Positions 51,203 to 60,859 of a stretch of DNA of 64,000 nucleotides are shown one piece after another (positions within the stretch are counted from its first letter, which is position 1; each line of letters begins with the position of its first letter). A program made the position numbers and the translations under genes. Source of the stretch: Flammeovirgaceae bacterium UBA7330 (GTDB lineage Bacteria > Bacteroidota > Bacteroidia > Cytophagales > Cyclobacteriaceae); NCBI GenBank assembly GCA_002471275.1, contig DKPQ01000017.1, forward strand, positions 620,001 to 684,000. Direction: 5' to 3'. The notes under the pieces were generated by a model. That model had not been told where the DNA came from and did not search any database. It worked only from the letters and a program-made list of their open reading frames with translations.

Positions 51203-53665
51203 CTAAACAGGATCAACATCAAAAATAACTCTCACACTCCTATAGGAACGTTGGCTTTGTAACATATTACGCGAATTAAGGAGGAATTCTTTTATCGCTG
51301 CTAATTTTAAGCCCTGTTTTTCAAGCTTTATGGTAATATCATAGAGGTATTGGTTTCTGATTCGGGAGATGATTGGCTCAACAGGTCCATTTACACGCTG
51401 ATTGCCTAAAGACCTTACAGCTTCGTTTACTAAAAATTGTGCGGCATTGAAACTGGTATTTTTGTCTTTGTGCTTTACGATGATCTTGATGATCCTATAA
51501 AAGGGTGGATACTTAAAAACCTCTCTTTCATCAAGTTCTCCCCGATAAAATGACTCGTAGTCATGGGTCCTAACCAGTTCCAGGATCTTTTGGTCAGGGT
51601 TGTTGGTTTGGATGAGAACGCTTCCCAGGTCTTTCTTTCTGCCTGCACGCCCACTTACCTGATACATCAGTTGGAAGGCTCGTTCATGAGATCGAAAATC
51701 AGGAAAATGGATCATTCGATCGGTGTCGAAGATGCCGACCAGGGTCACATGATCAAAGTCCAATCCTTTAGCTACCATCTGCGTACCCACCAGGATATCA
51801 ATTTCTCCAGACTCAAAGGAATTGATGATTTTCTCATAGCTAAATTTGCTACGCGTTGAGTCAAGGTCCATACGGCCAATGTTCGCATCCGGAAAAAGGA
51901 TGCTCAATTCTTCCTCGAGCTTCTCAGTTCCATAGCTGATGGCTTTGATGGCTGTTGACTGGCAATCCGGGCATTCGTGGATGGTCTCCTTCTTATACCC
52001 GCAATAATGGCACATGATGAAGTTGGTGTGCGCATGATAGGTAAGACTCACATCACAGTTAGGGCATTTAGGAATATGACCGCATTGCTCACATGATAGG
52101 AAAGGGGCGTATCCTCGACGGTTTTGAAAGATGATGATCTGTTTTCCCGCTTCTAACTCTTTAGTGATTCTGTCGAATAGTATCGAAGAAAAGTTACCTT
52201 TTAACCGCTTGCGACTCTTTTCCTTTACCATGTTCACGATCTCTACCGTTGGGAGGCTGACATCGGCATACCGCTGGTCAAGGTTGACCAGGCCGTACTT
52301 GCCGTGCGTGGCATTATAATACGATTCAATGGATGGTGTGGCTGTACCGAGCAATGTCTTGCCTTTGAATATCCCAGCCAGATATATGGCTGCATCACGG
52401 GCATGATACCTGGGCGCAGGATCAAATTGCTTATAGGAGTTTTCATGCTCCTCGTCCACGATGATCAATGAAAGGTTTGAAAAGGGGAGAAAGACTGCGC
52501 TTCGTACTCCAACAACCAAAGAATACTTTTTATGGAGGACATTTTCATAGATTTCTACCCGTTCGTTGTCTGAATATTTTGAGTGATATACCCCAAAGTC
52601 ATTACCAAAAACAGCAGCCAATCGCTTGATGATCTGTGTGGTTAACGCTATCTCGGGTAACAGATAGAGAACAGTGCCTCCTGAAGAAATGATATCCATG
52701 ATCAGGGAAATATAGATTTCTGTTTTACCACTACCGGTTACTCCTTTGAGGAGCACAGTATCTTTTTCCTGAAACAGATTTATAATCTTTGACTTGGTTT
52801 CTTCCTGTATGGTAGATAGTATGGGGGCTTTTCTATTGGAATTATCTCCGATTTCAACTCTGGATACTCTTTGATCCCATTCCTCCAAAACACCATTTTT
52901 GATGAGCGTATTTATACTGGAAAGACTAAGGTCCTGGTTGATTAGTGCCTTTCTGGGAATTCCCCTTTCATTGAGACCCGGGTTTTCATCTACCTGTGTC
53001 AGCCTTAGATAGGCCATCAAAACATCATATTGCTTGGCCTTTTTCTCCAGCTGTGAAGCTACATCATCCAATGCATCTGATTGCAACAGGGAAGGAGTCA
53101 GCTTGATCCTCTTTTCGGTTTTAGCCGTGTATTTATCGTTTAGCTGCTCAAACAATTGGATCACGTGTTTGTCTGCAAGCTTCTTGATATGGTGATGCGG
53201 GGATTGAATGTTCAGGATCTTACCAATATCCTGAATCTTAAGGTCCCCATTGGTCAGATGATGAACAATGATTTCTTCTTTATCAGTCAAGACCACCTCA
53301 TTGGGGTCAAAATCGTCATTGAGCGACAAATAGGACTCGCTGGAGATCTTCAGCCCGGCAGGTAAGGCAGCCTGCACCACTTCCCCAACGGCACACATAT
53401 AATATCTACTTATCCAATTGAAGAACGCGATTTGATTTGAAGTGATAGAGGGTGTCTCATCCAATATGTCGATGACTTCTTTGGGTTCAAAACCTTCCGG
53501 GCGCACCTGATGCAAACTGTGAATGACACCGGTAATGATCTTTTTACTTCCAAATAGCACGATAACCCGAGATCCTACCTGTGCCTGTTCGGTCAGGTTG
53601 TCAGGAAGCACATAGGTGAACGTCCTATGTAGTGGAATAGGTAGTATTACTTCTGCAAAATTCAA
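51203..53665 (-). CDS. priA: Primosomal replication protein N' (PriA helicase)
   Basis: PriA restarts stalled replication forks. The 820-residue protein has the N-terminal DNA-binding part (LPIPLHRTFTYVLPDNL), Walker A LLKGVTGSGKTEIYI, the DEEH box (LIIVDEEHENSYKQFDPAPR), the GTATPS motif, zinc-binding cysteines (LSCEQCGHIPKCPNCDVSLT, MCHYCGYKKETIHECPDCQS) that form the family's cysteine-rich domain, and helicase motifs VGTQMVAKGLDFDHVTLVG and QVSGRAGRKKD. Length fits Bacteroidota PriA. Confidence 0.96.
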   Translation of the reverse strand: MNFAEVILPIPLHRTFTYVLPDNLTEQAQVGSRVIVLFGSKKIITGVIHSLHQVRPEGFEPKEVIDILDETPSITSNQIAFFNWISRYYMCAVGEVVQAALPAGLKISSESYLSLNDDFDPNEVVLTDKEEIIVHHLTNGDLKIQDIGKILNIQSPHHHIKKLADKHVIQLFEQLNDKYTAKTEKRIKLTPSLLQSDALDDVASQLEKKAKQYDVLMAYLRLTQVDENPGLNERGIPRKALINQDLSLSSINTLIKNGVLEEWDQRVSRVEIGDNSNRKAPILSTIQEETKSKIINLFQEKDTVLLKGVTGSGKTEIYISLIMDIISSGGTVLYLLPEIALTTQIIKRLAAVFGNDFGVYHSKYSDNERVEIYENVLHKKYSLVVGVRSAVFLPFSNLSLIIVDEEHENSYKQFDPAPRYHARDAAIYLAGIFKGKTLLGTATPSIESYYNATHGKYGLVNLDQRYADVSLPTVEIVNMVKEKSRKRLKGNFSSILFDRITKELEAGKQIIIFQNRRGYAPFLSCEQCGHIPKCPNCDVSLTYHAHTNFIMCHYCGYKKETIHECPDCQSTAIKAISYGTEKLEEELSILFPDANIGRMDLDSTRSKFSYEKIINSFESGEIDILVGTQMVAKGLDFDHVTLVGIFDTDRMIHFPDFRSHERAFQLMYQVSGRAGRKKDLGSVLIQTNNPDQKILELVRTHDYESFYRGELDEREVFKYPPFYRIIKIIVKHKDKNTSFNAAQFLVNEAVRSLGNQRVNGPVEPIISRIRNQYLYDITIKLEKQGLKLAAIKEFLLNSRNMLQSQRSYRSVRVIFDVDPV

Positions 53666-53712
53666 AGGAGGCCTAAGATAAACAGAAGCTGGCTGTCAAT
53701 AAAATAGTAGGG

Positions 53713-53901
53713 TCAAACAGATTTATTGATGTGTGCTTTTTGAACCAAATGATCAATCATCTCAATAGATGCTTCTGTGAGTTCAATGAGTTCTTCATAG
53801 CCATTGATAAAACCCTCCAGAGCTGTAGGGTCCAATTTGTCTTCTCTGATAAGTTTACGAATGGTCTCAATCCGTTCTTTATCTGCTTTTAAACTTTCCA
53901 C
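53713..53901 (-). CDS. Small acidic helical protein, unknown function
   Basis: From the GTG at 53901 the frame encodes about 62 residues (VESLKADKERIETIRKLIRE, LDPTALEGFINGYEELIELT and so on), predicted helical with no membrane segment. The frame opens further upstream at 53964, but that stretch is a TATATA-type repeat coding KYLYIYIYIISY and overlaps the DUF255 gene, so it is probably not translated. No family is recognised. It lies 48 bases before priA on the same strand. Confidence 0.5.
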   Translation of the reverse strand: MESLKADKERIETIRKLIREDKLDPTALEGFINGYEELIELTEASIEMIDHLVQKAHINKSV

Positions 53902-53938
53902 TTGATAGCTGATTATGTATATATAAATATATAAATAT

Positions 53939-56038
53939 TTAATTAGGAAATATTGATTTTCCAATCAATTGTTTTTTAGCCATCTCAGGGTCCGTTACCG
54001 GTTGCTTACAGCTTTTGTTGTAGCAAACATAAACTGTAGTTTTTCCTTCTTCAGTAAACTTATACTCAAACAAAGGTAGATTACTGCTTTCTTTGGCACC
54101 CATCAATGTCATATCCGGGATAAATGTATGATTGATGATACTCCCAAAGTCGGCAAAATGGTTGCCCAGGATCACAACTTCAGCATTTTGACCCAGGTGG
54201 TTCATGGCCACTGTATTCCAGTTCGAGAGATATTCGGGGTCTTTAGAGAGTAATCCGGATACCTGGCCAAACATTGATTTTGCCGTTTCAAGATAGGCTT
54301 TGTTGTCATATAAGGTTCCTAGTTTCAACAGGTTTTCAGCCATGATCGAGTTGGAAGAAGGGATTACGTTGTCAAAAATCTCCTTTTTTCGGGCGATCAG
54401 GGTCTCTGATTCATCTCCAGTGAAAAAGAAGAGTTTATCATTAGAATCATAAAATTGATCTACAGCATAATCTGCCAGCTTTTTAGCAGCATGGAGAAAT
54501 TGCTCATCAAACAACGTTTCATAGTACCTCACAAAAGCCTGAATCATAGCGCTGTAGTCCTCCATGAAGCCAGGAATACTTGATCCATAGGTTCTTTTCA
54601 GCGAACCGTCTTTGTTGATCATTTCCTTTAACAGGAATTGCGCATTGTTTCTGGCCAGTTTTAGAAAGTGTTCATCTTTGGTGGCCTGGTAAGCGTCCAG
54701 TAGACCTGTCAGAGCCAGTCCATTCCATCCGGAAATGATTTTGGTGTCTAGGCCTGGCTTGATCCTTTTTTGTCGCTCAGCCAATGCTTTGGCTTTAAAT
54801 TCTGATAAAATTTGTGAGAATTGCTCCTGCGTCAATCTATTCTTTTGACAAAACTCATCTAGAGGTACCAGGGTCCTTAATACATTTTTGCCTTCCCAGT
54901 TACCAGCCACGCTCACGTCGTAGTAAGACGAGATGATATTTCTATTGTCATCAGCAATGGCGCTGATTTCCTCCTGGGACCACACATAATATTTACCTTC
55001 TTCACCCTCACTGTCGGCGTCCATGCCGGCATAAAACCCCCCATTATCATCCAACATTTCGCGCTCCAGCCACTGAGCAGTTTCTTTCATTACCTGATGG
55101 TAGTTGTGATTTCCCGTGACCTTATAGGCATTGGCATAGAGGCTTAGCAATTGTCCGTTGTCGTAAAGCATTTTCTCGAAATGGGGGACATGCCATTCCG
55201 CATCTACAGCATACCTGGAAAAGCCACCTCCAATGTGATCATAGATCCCACCCATGGCAATTTTATCCAGTGTGAAAGTCAGATGATCAAGGGCAGACTG
55301 ATCTTTTGAATAGTAGTGATAGTGTACCAAAAATTGCCACACTGACGGCATAGGGAATTTGGGGGACTTTCTCACGCCTCCCCATTCCTTATCAAAGTTG
55401 TTTTTGAGCTTTTCATAAGTGCCCTTCATTGTCTCCATGGTGATCGGCATGGAATCGCTTCCTAAACCATAGGTTTCCCCTTCGGCCTGATTTAATGCCT
55501 TGGTAAAATTGATGGCGGATTCATATAGCTTATCGCGATCATTTTCGTAGGCTTTAGCAACTGCTTCCAGAAGCTTATACCAGTTTTGAGGTGGAAAATA
55601 AGTGCCGCCGTAAAATGGTTTTTGGTCAGGAAACAGAAACACGTTCAGCGGCCAACCACCATTGATCCCCATGGCCTGCACGGCCTCCATATAGATCTGA
55701 TCAATATCAGGTCGCTCCTCACGATCGAGCTTGATATTGACGAAATGTTTGTTCATGATTTCGGCAATGCTGTCATTCTCAAAGGATTCATGAGCCATCA
55801 CATGGCACCAGTGGCAAGATGAATAACCAATACTCAGAATGATGGGCTTATCTTCAGCTTTGGCTTTTTCCAAAGCTTCTTTGCCCCATGGATACCAGTT
55901 TACGGGGTTGTGGGCATGTTGTAGCAGGTAGGGGCTGGCCTCATTGATTAAAGCGTTGGTGTGAGTAGGTGATTCCTTGTTCATAGGTGGTTTACAGCTA
56001 AAGGTGAGAAAAAGAGATAAGATGAGTAATTGTCTCAT
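53939..56038 (-). CDS. Thioredoxin-domain protein of the YyaL / DUF255 family
   Basis: This 699-residue protein has a signal (LILSLFLTFSCK, with a possible lipobox Cys), the Spermatogenesis-associated-20-like thioredoxin domain (NALINEASPYLLQHAHNPVN, SIGYSSCHWCHVMAHESFEN with CxxC) at about 20-190, and a C-terminal (alpha/alpha)6 barrel with GGIYDHIGGGFSRYAVDAEW, MLYDNGQLLSLYANAYKV and the conserved GFMEDYSAMIQAF. The family's substrate is not settled. The start overlaps the GSCFA gene by 4 bases, and its end overlaps the small helical frame. Confidence 0.92.
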   Translation of the reverse strand: MRQLLILSLFLTFSCKPPMNKESPTHTNALINEASPYLLQHAHNPVNWYPWGKEALEKAKAEDKPIILSIGYSSCHWCHVMAHESFENDSIAEIMNKHFVNIKLDREERPDIDQIYMEAVQAMGINGGWPLNVFLFPDQKPFYGGTYFPPQNWYKLLEAVAKAYENDRDKLYESAINFTKALNQAEGETYGLGSDSMPITMETMKGTYEKLKNNFDKEWGGVRKSPKFPMPSVWQFLVHYHYYSKDQSALDHLTFTLDKIAMGGIYDHIGGGFSRYAVDAEWHVPHFEKMLYDNGQLLSLYANAYKVTGNHNYHQVMKETAQWLEREMLDDNGGFYAGMDADSEGEEGKYYVWSQEEISAIADDNRNIISSYYDVSVAGNWEGKNVLRTLVPLDEFCQKNRLTQEQFSQILSEFKAKALAERQKRIKPGLDTKIISGWNGLALTGLLDAYQATKDEHFLKLARNNAQFLLKEMINKDGSLKRTYGSSIPGFMEDYSAMIQAFVRYYETLFDEQFLHAAKKLADYAVDQFYDSNDKLFFFTGDESETLIARKKEIFDNVIPSSNSIMAENLLKLGTLYDNKAYLETAKSMFGQVSGLLSKDPEYLSNWNTVAMNHLGQNAEVVILGNHFADFGSIINHTFIPDMTLMGAKESSNLPLFEYKFTEEGKTTVYVCYNKSCKQPVTDPEMAKKQLIGKSIFPN

Positions 56039-57009
56039 GAATCTAATAATTGTTTTTTGATGGCTTTTAGTTCCTCTTCTATATCAACCACATCTGCCAA
56101 TGACTGTAGCTTTTTAGCAGTCGATTTTAGAAATGATTGATGAGCAGCAGTTTCAGGGTGAAAAGGCCGGTGATTCATGGATTTGGCCAATTTTCCCCAT
56201 TCTTTGATAAAATTTTGGGTTTCTCTATCAAAATAGCTCTGGCCAAACTTCTCCCATATATAGTCAATGGCCTGATCATTGGGGTGAATCATATCCTCTT
56301 TATAAAAACGATAATCTCTCAATACATCGATGAGGATCTCGTATGAAGGAAAGTAAGAAGCCTTAGTGTCATTGGCAATGATTTGACGTACAGCCTCTAT
56401 CAGGATCGCTTTGCTTTGATTGTTTTCGATTAAGCCATCGCGGACATGGCGTACCGGGCTTATCGTAACCACAACATTGAGTTGAGGGTTCAATGACCTT
56501 ACCAGAGAGATGGTTTCAGAATAGCTTTGAGTGATCTGGTCTACGGTAAGCAATGACTTCGTGAATTCTTTTTGAGGGACTTTATGGCAATTGGCTACGA
56601 TTGAGTGATCCGAATGATGACGATATACCCAGCTTGTTCCAGGCGACAGTACCAGTGTTGAAGCCTGGGAGAGTATGGTTCGTGTTAATTCTCGTTGCTT
56701 TTTAAGCTTCAAGATGAGTGTTTCTCGCGATGGATCAGACAAGTCAGAGTGGGTATCCCAGTGGTGATAGATCTGATCTGCTTCTACAATCCTGTCTTCC
56801 TGTGGTTGAGGATTTACGGATTGCTGTAGGGTCTTGAAAATGGAGATGGGATTGTAGATGACCCCAAATGGATTGATAAGTGCTCTGAATTTATGACCAG
56901 TCAGTTTCGCTCCGATATTTTCAGAGAAACACGAACCCATAAGTATCACATGGTCTCTAATGGAGAGGCTAAAGGGTGCTTGACTAATTTCAAAAGGGAG
57001 TACAAACAT
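56035..57009 (-). CDS. GSCFA-domain protein
   Basis: The 324-residue protein contains the name-giving motif MGSCFSENIG near residue 30 (GSCFA, an SGNH/GDSL-like hydrolase signature) with FGVIYNPISIFKTL next, LVLSPGTSWVYRH in the middle and SPVRHVRDGLIENNQSKAIL toward the C-terminus, where a His of the catalytic triad lies. It is probably a lipase- or esterase-like hydrolase of the GDSL group acting in the cytoplasm, since no signal peptide is seen. It is translationally coupled to the DUF255 gene. Confidence 0.9.
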   Translation of the reverse strand: MFVLPFEISQAPFSLSIRDHVILMGSCFSENIGAKLTGHKFRALINPFGVIYNPISIFKTLQQSVNPQPQEDRIVEADQIYHHWDTHSDLSDPSRETLILKLKKQRELTRTILSQASTLVLSPGTSWVYRHHSDHSIVANCHKVPQKEFTKSLLTVDQITQSYSETISLVRSLNPQLNVVVTISPVRHVRDGLIENNQSKAILIEAVRQIIANDTKASYFPSYEILIDVLRDYRFYKEDMIHPNDQAIDYIWEKFGQSYFDRETQNFIKEWGKLAKSMNHRPFHPETAAHQSFLKSTAKKLQSLADVVDIEEELKAIKKQLLDS

Positions 57010-57176
57010 TTGATGATTACCTATTTAAGGAAGTACAAAGTTATAGATATTGAATCATAGCGATTATAGATCTTTCTAAGGGCATTTGATCATTGAGCAA
57101 ACGCTGGAAGGCTATTAGATGTGGGGACAACAGACCAGCGGAAGCGGCAAGATTGTATCTGACCTCGGACAAATGA

Positions 57177-58274
57177 TTACTTGCTGAAGTAGATGAGCGC
57201 GAAAGGGAATATGAAAAAAGTGATGATTATATACATCAATCCAACAATCCTGTACTTTTCAGACAGGTAGCCCAGGTATTGAGACAATGCGATGGGTAGT
57301 TTTGAAGCATAGGGTACAAAAAGGAAAATGCATGAACCGATCAGGTTAAAAAAGAAGTGAACAAATGCAAGACTCACAGCGGCTTCGCTTTTAAATAATG
57401 ACGCCAGTATGGCGGTAATGGTGGTGCCTATATTGGCACCGATAATGAACTTCAACGCATTGTCTATCCTGATTTTGCCTGTAGCCGTAAGGGGTACGAG
57501 GAGGGAAGTGGTTACGGAACTGGATTGAATGATGGTGGTAAGTAGTAACCCCCATCCAAAAGATTTTACTGGTAGATTAAAGATGCTTTCAAACCTACTT
57601 CTCGCGTTCCCAATAAGCGCTTTTGACAATACTTGCGAAATCATCTTCACCGTAGCAAAAAGCAAAATAAATGATCCGATAATTAATCCGAGTGCTCCGA
57701 CCCATTTAATCAGGTTATTGCCAATTCGCTCAATGCTATTACCAATTCCAAACAGGTCAAATTTCAAACCACTTCCGGCATCAACATGGGTGAATTGGAC
57801 AAAGAAGTGACTAAGGTCTGTTAGGATCCCATATTTTAATTCCAGTGGGAATAAGATGATTACCGTAAGAATGTTGAAGAAATCATGGATGGTACCACCT
57901 GCCACAGCTTTTCTAAATTCACCTGTAGAAGTGATATAACTCATGGAAACGATGGTGCTGGTGATGGTGGTTCCGATATTTGCACCAATTACGATAGGCA
58001 CTGCCTGCTCCAGGGAAAGCGAGCCGGATGCTACGGCCGCCACTGCCAGAGAAGTTGTGGTAGAGCTGCTTTGAAGAATCGCTGTAGCCAGTAACCCAAT
58101 AAATAAACCGATAAATGGATTAGAAGTGGCAATAATAATTGACTCGGCGGTGTCCTTTCCAATTTTACTAAAGCCATAGCCCAGCCAGCTGATGGAAAGT
58201 AGAAAGAGTATTATGGAGAGTAGGATGATGGCACCATTTCTCCATAAATTATTGGAATCACTTCCCTGAATCAT
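57177..58274 (-). CDS. Na+/phosphate cotransporter family protein, short form
   Basis: This 365-residue membrane protein carries the Na/Pi cotransporter II repeat twice: LLATAILQSSSTTTSLAVAA with IVIGANIGTTITSTIV, and LLTTIIQSSSVTTSLLVPLT with FIIGANIGTTITAIL. It lacks the cytoplasmic PhoU-like tail of its neighbour. The start lies 1 base after the stop of the longer paralogue at 58276. Phosphate is the likely substrate, but specificity cannot be read. Confidence 0.88.
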   Translation of the reverse strand: MIQGSDSNNLWRNGAIILLSIILFLLSISWLGYGFSKIGKDTAESIIIATSNPFIGLFIGLLATAILQSSSTTTSLAVAAVASGSLSLEQAVPIVIGANIGTTITSTIVSMSYITSTGEFRKAVAGGTIHDFFNILTVIILFPLELKYGILTDLSHFFVQFTHVDAGSGLKFDLFGIGNSIERIGNNLIKWVGALGLIIGSFILLFATVKMISQVLSKALIGNARSRFESIFNLPVKSFGWGLLLTTIIQSSSVTTSLLVPLTATGKIRIDNALKFIIGANIGTTITAILASLFKSEAAVSLAFVHFFFNLIGSCIFLFVPYASKLPIALSQYLGYLSEKYRIVGLMYIIITFFIFPFALIYFSK

Positions 58275-58275
58275 G

Positions 58276-59997
58276 TTAAATTGGCTCCTTTACCGAAGTT
58301 TTTGAAACACCTTCTTTTACGACGACAATATCTTCGCTTATGCTAATGATGTGATCCCCTAACTTTTCACATAGATGGTAGAGGTCTTTATACAAGCTAT
58401 TGGTTACTTTGTTAGAGGCCTTTTTGTCCGTGCCATTCACCTGTTCTTTACGCAATTTGTCTCTCAGGCTGTTTATTTTCTTTTCCACTTTGAGCGCATT
58501 TTCATAGTCACCTCCGTTTGGAAAAGCTGCTATGTTTTTGACCATGATATCCAGGGCAGTGTCAACATGCTCTATCATTGAATATAGGTTTGACAATTGC
58601 TTATCAGTAAATGCAAGGCCTTTTTCCATTTTGGCATCAATATCCTTGGACATCTGATAAAAAATGTCTCCAATGCGTTCCAACTCGTTGGAGGTGCTTA
58701 ATAGGATAGCTACTTTCTCACTACCTTCTACACTTAGACTCTTGTCGCTGGAGATCTGGAACAGATATTTTGAGATCTCGTCCTCGAGTGTATCCGTAAG
58801 CTCTTCATATTTTATTACCTTTTTCATCAGCTTTCGCTGCTTTTTGGCTTTAGAGGCTTCCAGTAGTTTTTTGAACAGATCAGACATTTCCTGAGTCATC
58901 TCAGCAAACCGCACGATCTCCTTGTTAGCCTGTTCGATCGACAACTCAGCAGTACTGAGCATACCTACGTTGATGTATTTCAATTCGGTAATGTCCTCCT
59001 CCCTTGTTCTAATGAGTCGAATCGCCACCTTGGCAATAAATGGACAAAACCATACGAGCAACAAGGTATTGGTAATATTAAATGCTGAATGGAAAACAGA
59101 TAAGGAAATTGGTATACTTTCCGGGTTTGTAAAAGGGTCGCCATTACCCATAGAGGTCATAAATGACGAAATCATTAGCAATACCGGATGTAAGAGCGCA
59201 ATGATCCAGAACACCCCAAAAACATTGAATATGAGATGCGCTAAAGCAGCTCTTTTGGCGTGATAGTTGGCGATCATTGCTGCGAGATTGGCAGTAATGG
59301 TTGTACCAATGTTTTCACCCAGAACCATCGCCGCTGCCAGTTCAAAAGGTATCCATCCATTGTTGGCCATGACCAGTGTGAGAGCCATAGAAGCACTGGA
59401 AGATTGGACTACCACAGTGATCAAGGTTCCGATGATGACAAAAATGAGCGTGGACAGGAATCCCAGATCGGTATATTTTGAAAGAAAGATCAGTATTTCC
59501 GGATTTGACTGTAAGTCAGGGACCGAATCCTTCAGGAATTCGAGTCCAAGAAAGAGCAACGCAAAACCAATTAAAACTTCACCCCATGATTTCAGTTTGT
59601 CTCTATTGAAAAAGATCAAAGGAAAGCCGATTGCAATAATGGGTAGGGCATAGGCTGAAATTTTCACCTTAAAGCCTATGATGGATATCAGCCAGGCCGT
59701 AATGGTGGTCCCAATATTAGCTCCCATGATCACGCCAATGGCTTCGATGAGGGAGAGTAAGCCAGCGTTCACAAAGCTGACCACTAACACCGTGGTAGCC
59801 GAAGAGGATTGAACAATACTGGTAATCAGGAATCCGGTAAGTACACCTTTAAACCTGTTTGAAGTCATAGAACTGAGGATTTCTCTCATTCTAGAACCTG
59901 CCACTCGCTGAATACTTTCACTCATGATCTTCATGCCATAGATGAAGAATCCCAGCGCGCCAAATAATGTTAAGATATCGAACAGGCTAAAGTTCAT
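58276..59997 (-). CDS. Na+/phosphate cotransporter family protein with PhoU-like domain
   Basis: This 573-residue protein has two Na/Pi repeats (FLITSIVQSSSATTVLVVSF with GVIMGANIGTTITAWLI; VVVQSSSASMALTLVMANNG with MVLGENIGTTITANLA) in the N-terminal 330 residues, and a cytoplasmic PhoU-like helical domain from about 350 to the end (NVGMLSTAELSIEQANKEIV, STSNELERIGDIFYQMSKDI), the usual NptA/YjbB layout. The short paralogue follows immediately. It is divergent from nothing close: about 160 bases of non-coding DNA and a terminator separate it from rplI. Confidence 0.92.
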   Translation of the reverse strand: MNFSLFDILTLFGALGFFIYGMKIMSESIQRVAGSRMREILSSMTSNRFKGVLTGFLITSIVQSSSATTVLVVSFVNAGLLSLIEAIGVIMGANIGTTITAWLISIIGFKVKISAYALPIIAIGFPLIFFNRDKLKSWGEVLIGFALLFLGLEFLKDSVPDLQSNPEILIFLSKYTDLGFLSTLIFVIIGTLITVVVQSSSASMALTLVMANNGWIPFELAAAMVLGENIGTTITANLAAMIANYHAKRAALAHLIFNVFGVFWIIALLHPVLLMISSFMTSMGNGDPFTNPESIPISLSVFHSAFNITNTLLLVWFCPFIAKVAIRLIRTREEDITELKYINVGMLSTAELSIEQANKEIVRFAEMTQEMSDLFKKLLEASKAKKQRKLMKKVIKYEELTDTLEDEISKYLFQISSDKSLSVEGSEKVAILLSTSNELERIGDIFYQMSKDIDAKMEKGLAFTDKQLSNLYSMIEHVDTALDIMVKNIAAFPNGGDYENALKVEKKINSLRDKLRKEQVNGTDKKASNKVTNSLYKDLYHLCEKLGDHIISISEDIVVVKEGVSKTSVKEPI

Positions 59998-60106
59998 TTA
60001 GTTATGTTGTTGTGGTGGAGGCAATTTCAAAATGCAAAGTTATCCTTAATCACACTAGTATATATTAACTAAAAGCTAACTAATGATTAACAAGATGTTA
60101 AGAAAA

Positions 60107-60139
60107 TAAAAAAACCCCGACAAATTGCCGGGGTTTTTT
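60107..60139 (-). terminator. Intrinsic terminator of the rpsF-rpsR-rplI operon
   Basis: Stem ACCCCG (60114-60119) and CGGGGT (60129-60134) with A7 and T6 flanks, read on the minus strand as a GC-rich hairpin followed by TTTTTTT. It lies 18 bases after the rplI stop, and the symmetrical A and T runs could make it bidirectional. Confidence 0.88.
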
Positions 60140-60156
60140 ATAAAATGATTAATGAT

Positions 60157-60600
60157 TTACTCTGAAATCACATTCACTGTGATCTCATGATGAACTTCTT
60201 TGTGTAGATCAAGGGTGACAGTATGCTCACCAAGTTCCTTGATGTTACCATTAAAGCTGATTCGCTTCCTGTCAATCTCAAATCCTTTTTCTTTCAGGGC
60301 ATCTGCTACCTGTAGGGCAGTAACTGCTCCAAAGATTTTTCCGCTTTCACCAGCTTTTGTCTTGATCTCCAATGAAATGGCACCAATCTTTTTAGCCAGA
60401 TCTTCAGCGTCATTTTTAAGCTTTTCAGCTTTATGCGCTGCCTGACGGATGTTTTCTTCTATCATCTTGCTATTTGATTTATTAGCGATGATAGCCAGTC
60501 CCTGAGGAATAAGATAGTTTCTTCCGTACCCGGGCTTTACATTAACAGTGTCGTTTTTGTAGCCCAATCCTTTGATATCTTCCTTTAATATGATTTCCAT
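60157..60600 (-). CDS. rplI: Ribosomal protein bL9
   Basis: The 147-residue protein has the bL9 N-terminal signature MEIILKEDIKGLGYKNDTVN, KPGYGRNYLIPQGLAI, a connecting helix (MIEENIRQAAHKAEKLKNDA) and the C-terminal domain with GKIFGAVTALQVADALK. It ends the rpsF-rpsR-rplI operon and lies 7 bases after rpsR. Confidence 0.97.
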   Translation of the reverse strand: MEIILKEDIKGLGYKNDTVNVKPGYGRNYLIPQGLAIIANKSNSKMIEENIRQAAHKAEKLKNDAEDLAKKIGAISLEIKTKAGESGKIFGAVTALQVADALKEKGFEIDRKRISFNGNIKELGEHTVTLDLHKEVHHEITVNVISE

Positions 60601-60607
60601 GATCCGC

Positions 60608-60859
60608 TTATTTTAAAGAATCTGTAACATATGGAAGAAGCGCCAGGTGACGTGCACGTTTTACAGCTTGTCCAACTTTTCTCTGGTATTTTAAACTAGT
60701 ACCAGTGATTCGTCTTGGCAATAACTTACCTTGTTCATTTACAAACTTCAAAAGGAAGTTTGCATCCTTGTAGTCAATGTATTTGATGCCGTTCTTTTTG
60801 AATCGGCAATACTTATCTTTCTTCTGTTCCCTGTTGATGGGTTCGTTTTGCAATGTCAT
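60608..60859 (-). CDS. rpsR: Ribosomal protein bS18
   Basis: The 83-residue protein shows bS18 features: KKDKYCRFKKNGIKYIDYKD, the LLPRRITGTSLKYQRKVGQA core and KRARHLALLPYV near the C-terminus. The start overlaps the rpsF stop by 4 bases. In contrast to nearly all other genes here, it has a perfect Shine-Dalgarno sequence, AGGAGGTGA at 60864-60872, encoded by the last codons of rpsF, at 7 bases from the ATG after AGGAGG. In Bacteroidota bS18 is one of the proteins lining the pocket that sequesters the anti-Shine-Dalgarno tail, so this suggests autoregulation. Confidence 0.97.
   Translation of the reverse strand: MTLQNEPINREQKKDKYCRFKKNGIKYIDYKDANFLLKFVNEQGKLLPRRITGTSLKYQRKVGQAVKRARHLALLPYVTDSLK

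Noticed and set aside
53902..53964. Upstream extension of the small helical protein
   Set aside because: The added residues derive from a TATATA simple repeat and overlap the DUF255 gene; unlikely to be translated.
59267..59653. Plus-strand frame of 128 codons
   Set aside because: Antisense to the Na/Pi cotransporter core; composition reflects the opposite-strand codons.
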